Below, one piece after another: positions 32,700 through 35,511 of a DNA stretch of 35,511 nucleotides (within the stretch, counting starts at the first letter, position 1; the number at the start of each line of letters is the position of its first letter). The notes beneath the pieces are model-generated. The model was not told the origin of the DNA, made no database searches, and worked only from the letters and a program-made list of their open reading frames with translations. This DNA comes from Syntrophomonas sp. UBA5314 (GTDB taxonomy: Bacteria; Bacillota; Syntrophomonadia; Syntrophomonadales; Syntrophomonadaceae): positions 10,301 to 45,811 of the forward strand of contig DHRK01000004.1 in the NCBI GenBank assembly GCA_002410325.1. The letters run 5' to 3'. A program made the position numbers and the translations under genes.

Positions 32700-33980
32700 A
32701 TGAAAAAGTGTTGGTTTTGCCTGGCTTTGATGCTTCTCCTCACCGGCGTCTGGGGGCGGGCGGCACAGGCAGCAGACCCCCCGCCGGCCATCACCATCAC
32801 CGTAGACGGCCAAGTTCTCAACCCGGAAGTGGCTCCGGTCATCGTCAATAACCGGACCCTGGCGCCCATACAAACGGTTGCCGAATCTCTGAATGTAAAG
32901 GTAAGCTGGAATGCCGCCACCCAGGAAGTGACGCTGGAAGGAAAAGACCTGCTGATCAAAATGCAGATTGGAAACAAGCAGGCTTTCAAAAACGGTTCTA
33001 TGATAACCCTGGACGCTCCACCCCTCATTGTAAGCGGCCGGACCATGCTGCCCCTCGGATTCATAAGCGAAGCGCTGGGATGCCAGGTAAACTGGGACAG
33101 TGCCGCCCGCAGGATCGACATCAGCAGCACGCCGGTCGTCAGCGGTACGCCGGTTGAATTAAAGCTTTTGGGATATTATGCCCTGGGCAACGCGGTCAAC
33201 AGCAGCTGGACGGACTTGTTCACCGTGCCCTACCCGCAAACCCGGAGCGACCATACCGTTCTTGTCGATGAACTGGCCTTGGGCTGGTACAGCATGGACG
33301 AGCAAGGCAACCTGTTAAGCGACAGCGCCGAGGGATGGCAGCGCCCGGAGGGTTGGAACGATGTGCTGAAGGCCGCCCAGAAATACCGCTTGAAAACCCA
33401 GATGTGTATACAGATGACCGACCAAAACGCCCGGATAAGGAAAATGCTCAATGACCCCGCCGCCAGGTCCCTGGCCATCCGGAGCATAACCGGCGAGGCT
33501 GGTAAATATGACGGGGTTAATTTGGATTTCGAAGGGCTGGGGTGGAATGATACGCCCGAAGAACTGAGCGAGGTGCGTGCTGATTTTGCCGCGTTTGTCA
33601 AGGACTTGGCCGCTTCCCTGCACGCTGCCGGCAAAACCCTGACCCTGTCCTTGCATCCCCTGAACAGCAGCTATCCGGGCTATGATTATGCCAGCCTGGG
33701 CCAGTCGGCGGACAGCATCGTCATCATGGCCTACGATTACGGTACCCGACCGGAGCCCCTGGATAAAGTGGAACAGGCCGTAACGCTGGCCCTCGCCCAA
33801 GTTCCCGCGTCCAAGCTGTATTTAGGGATATCCGCCGTCAATGAATCCGCCTCCAGCATGAACGGCAAAATAGACCTGGCCCAAAAATATCGTTTGGGCG
33901 GCGCCGCCCTGTGGCGCCTCGGAATCGTCTCGGATGAGCAATGGGCGGTTCTGAGAACCCGGCTGGCTCCAGCGCCATAA
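32700..33980 (+). CDS. secreted stalk-domain protein with GH18 (chitinase/spore-hydrolase-like) domain
   Basis: 426 residues. A signal peptide (about 1-24, cut near AQA-A) is followed by a 'copper amine oxidase N-terminal-like' stalk (30-145) made of two half-repeats with 'NNRTLAPIQTVAESL' and 'SGRTMLPLGFISEAL'. Despite the name, this stalk does not itself bind copper. The GH18 TIM barrel (about 155-420) has the motif 'YDGVNLDFEG', with Asp271, Asp276 and catalytic Glu278, and 'SIVIMAYDYG' for the substrate-assisting Tyr. GH18 enzymes cleave beta-1,4 GlcNAc polymers; in spore-formers some act on cortex or wall. GAGGTG lies upstream of ATG 32700. A perfect 13-bp hairpin follows the gene. Confidence 0.88.
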   Translation: MKKCWFCLALMLLLTGVWGRAAQAADPPPAITITVDGQVLNPEVAPVIVNNRTLAPIQTVAESLNVKVSWNAATQEVTLEGKDLLIKMQIGNKQAFKNGSMITLDAPPLIVSGRTMLPLGFISEALGCQVNWDSAARRIDISSTPVVSGTPVELKLLGYYALGNAVNSSWTDLFTVPYPQTRSDHTVLVDELALGWYSMDEQGNLLSDSAEGWQRPEGWNDVLKAAQKYRLKTQMCIQMTDQNARIRKMLNDPAARSLAIRSITGEAGKYDGVNLDFEGLGWNDTPEELSEVRADFAAFVKDLAASLHAAGKTLTLSLHPLNSSYPGYDYASLGQSADSIVIMAYDYGTRPEPLDKVEQAVTLALAQVPASKLYLGISAVNESASSMNGKIDLAQKYRLGGAALWRLGIVSDEQWAVLRTRLAPAP

Positions 33981-34004
33981 GCTGCGCAATGAGCCCGGTG
34001 ACTG

Positions 34005-34040
34005 GAGAGGATTCCGGCACCACGATACCGGAATCCTCTC
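34005..34040. terminator. hairpin after the GH18 gene
   Basis: GAGAGGATTCCGG (34005-34017) and CCGGAATCCTCTC (34028-34040), a perfect 13-bp stem with a 10-base loop. No strong T-run follows on either strand. The convergent gene ends 87 bases away. Confidence 0.6.
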
Positions 34041-34126
34041 GACGTATTTGTGTCTATAAAAAATTATCCTGACTTGTTCAGAAATTCGGCCTTTCGGTTT
34101 ACCTTGCTCCGCGTTTGTAAGTCAGA

Positions 34127-35511
34127 TCAAGCTGCCTGTTGAACGGTAACCGTCCGGTCTGCTCCGTTCCAGGTGCAGGTTGCTCCGAAAATTTGGGATA
34201 TAAGCCCAACCGGCAGGCAGGTGCGCCCATGGGAAATCTCAGGAGCTACTTCTAAAGGCATGGATATGCTGTTTATCGATATCTGCTGGCTTCCGATAGT
34301 CATTTCTACCACTTTAGCCCCATCAACAACGGTTACTGTCCGGCTGGCCCCATCCCAGCTTATGTCTGAAGGACTGATGCCCAGGGCGTTAGCTGCAGTA
34401 TACAGTGGCAGGAAGGTGCGGTTGTGCTCGATATAAGGAGCTACATCGCTGGTAACGCTAATGCCATTCATGCTGTAAGTGCTTGAGCCTATGGTGAAGA
34501 CACAGACCGGGCCGGAAGACGATTCCTGCTCGGTAGTTGTTGTCGTTGGGGTAGTTGTGGTAACGGCACCTTCCGCTACAAAGCTCAGGACGCTTCCATA
34601 TGAAGTGCCTTCACTGTTGGTGGCATAGGCCATTACATAATAGGTAGTACCGTCAGTCAAACCGCTCAGGGTGTAGCTAAACGTATCATAGGCATCTATA
34701 TCATCTGATGCCACGACAACTTGGGTACTTGGTGAACTGGTGGTTCCATAGTAGAATCCGTACGATTCTATGTTTGAGCCTCCCTTGGATGTTACATATC
34801 CATAGAGGGTAGTATAACCCTGGCTGACTGACGGTGTTAAGGTAGTCACGGTTGGCGTACTGGCTGAATCGGTGGTGAAGGAATATACGCTTCCATAAGA
34901 GGTGCCGGCGGCATTGGTGGCGTAAGCTTTATAGTAGTACATGGTGTACTCACTCAAACTGCTGAGATCCAAAGTGAAACTATTGCCTGCATCAGCACTG
35001 TAGCCGACGATGGCCTGAGAAGTACAAGATGAGGTGGTTCCATAATAGAAGCCGTACTGGGTGATAGAGTAGCCTCCAATGGAATCGATATAACCGTTCA
35101 AGGTAGCAGAATTGCCGCTAATATCTGAAGCGCTGTAAGTGGCTACCGTCGGGGTTGCGGCAGAAGCAGTAGTTGTGAAATAGTTTAAGCTGCCATAAGA
35201 GGTGCCGGCGGCATTGGTAGCGTAGGCTTTGTAATAATAAGTGGTGCCGGCGCTTAAACCGCTCAACTGATAGGAAAAGGAACTTCCCTGACTGATGGTA
35301 TAACCAACGATCGCCTGCGATGTACAGGATGAAGTAGTTCCATAAACAAAGCCATACTGGGTGATGGCTGAACTGCCAACAGCAGTGACCGTACCGTTTA
35401 TGGTGCCGTAGCCGGAATCAATACTGCTGACGCTGTCGCTGGTCACAGTCGGCGCGGTGGCTGCAACACTGGTGGTAAAATAACCAAGGCTGCCATAAGA
35501 GGTGCCGGCGG
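34127..35511 (-). CDS. C-terminal part of a fibronectin-III-like repeat surface protein with stalk domains (5' end outside window)
   Basis: The frame is open across the right edge: the GTG at 35446 is inside a repeat, so the protein is longer than the 461 codons seen. Three full repeats of about 99-100 residues and a fourth begun at the edge are visible. Each ends 'YYYKAYATNAAGTSYGS' and contains 'YGF.YGTTSS'. They are followed by a Thr-rich linker and a two-part stalk domain ('HNRTFLPLYTAANALG', 'HGRTCLPVGLISQIFG'). It is likely secreted and cell-surface bound; the stalk also occurs in the GH18 neighbour. No catalytic domain is visible in this part. Confidence 0.85.
   Translation of the reverse strand, partial: AGTSYGSLGYFTTSVAATAPTVTSDSVSSIDSGYGTINGTVTAVGSSAITQYGFVYGTTSSCTSQAIVGYTISQGSSFSYQLSGLSAGTTYYYKAYATNAAGTSYGSLNYFTTTASAATPTVATYSASDISGNSATLNGYIDSIGGYSITQYGFYYGTTSSCTSQAIVGYSADAGNSFTLDLSSLSEYTMYYYKAYATNAAGTSYGSVYSFTTDSASTPTVTTLTPSVSQGYTTLYGYVTSKGGSNIESYGFYYGTTSSPSTQVVVASDDIDAYDTFSYTLSGLTDGTTYYVMAYATNSEGTSYGSVLSFVAEGAVTTTTPTTTTTEQESSSGPVCVFTIGSSTYSMNGISVTSDVAPYIEHNRTFLPLYTAANALGISPSDISWDGASRTVTVVDGAKVVEMTIGSQQISINSISMPLEVAPEISHGRTCLPVGLISQIFGATCTWNGADRTVTVQQAA
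34594..35511 (-). repeat. tandem 297-300-bp repeats in the surface protein gene
   Basis: The string CCATAAGAGGTGCCGGCGG recurs at 34893, 35193 and 35493, exactly 300 bases apart. A diverged unit starts 297 bases earlier at 34594. The units are almost identical at the repeat ends and variable in the middle. Confidence 0.9.

Overview
The window looks like chromosomal DNA from an anaerobic, endospore-forming member of the Clostridia. A Syntrophomonas-like butyrate or fatty-acid oxidiser is my best guess. The reasons are a complete four-gene acyl-CoA/butyryl-CoA module, a sigma-54 activator beside it, an indolepyruvate:ferredoxin oxidoreductase relic, a SleB/CwlJ-type spore cell-wall hydrolase, 'copper amine oxidase' stalk domains on secreted proteins, and strong AGGAGG ribosome-binding sites. 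No rRNA, tRNA, CRISPR array or complete transposon was recognised. The taxonomic guess is inference.

Layout. 1-4.1 kb: two small Xre-regulator/membrane-protein modules (XRE + small membrane protein; DUF2975 + XRE + DUF4153-like protein), then two very small genes. 4.5-10.5 kb: a PocR-PAS-PAS histidine kinase, a ketopantoate-reductase-like protein, a kelch-repeat protein and a secreted SleB-like hydrolase. 10.6-29.6 kb: a catabolic block, almost all on the minus strand. It holds an internally deleted iorA, a soluble chemoreceptor with two signalling tips, a creatininase-family amidohydrolase, three hot-dog thioesterase-like proteins (two of them tandem paralogues), a small helical protein, a second soluble chemoreceptor, an acyl-CoA synthetase, an OFA-type MFS carrier, a long-form acyl-CoA dehydrogenase, and the operon hbd-crt-thl-CoA transferase. 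A PAS/sigma-54 activator gene is divergent from that operon. 29.6-35.5 kb: a sleB 3'-end relic, a small membrane protein, a truncated tyrosine recombinase, a TetR operon (tetR, a frameshifted winged-helix fragment, a zinc-ribbon protein), a secreted stalk-domain/GH18 protein, and the C-terminal end of a repetitive fibronectin-III-like surface protein that runs off the window.

How it works together. Acyl-CoA synthetase or CoA transferase activates a short or medium acid, perhaps imported by the MFS carrier. Acyl-CoA dehydrogenase, crotonase, 3-hydroxyacyl-CoA dehydrogenase and thiolase then convert it to acetyl-CoA, or run in reverse. No ETF genes are present here. I find -24/-12 promoters upstream of hbd, of the iorA relic and of the activator gene itself. 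An 18-bp palindrome, TGTCTC-N6-GAGACA, recurs five times in the intergenic regions around them. I predict it is the activator's binding site.

Two structural observations stand out. First, the 3' end of sleB plus its terminator is repeated, 52 of 54 bases identical and in direct orientation, 19.4 kb downstream. The two copies bracket the whole catabolic block, and a dead tyrosine recombinase lies just outside, so the block may be an inserted or rearranged island. Second, iorA has lost about three quarters of its coding sequence in frame but keeps a consensus sigma-54 promoter, a ribosome-binding site and a structured leader.
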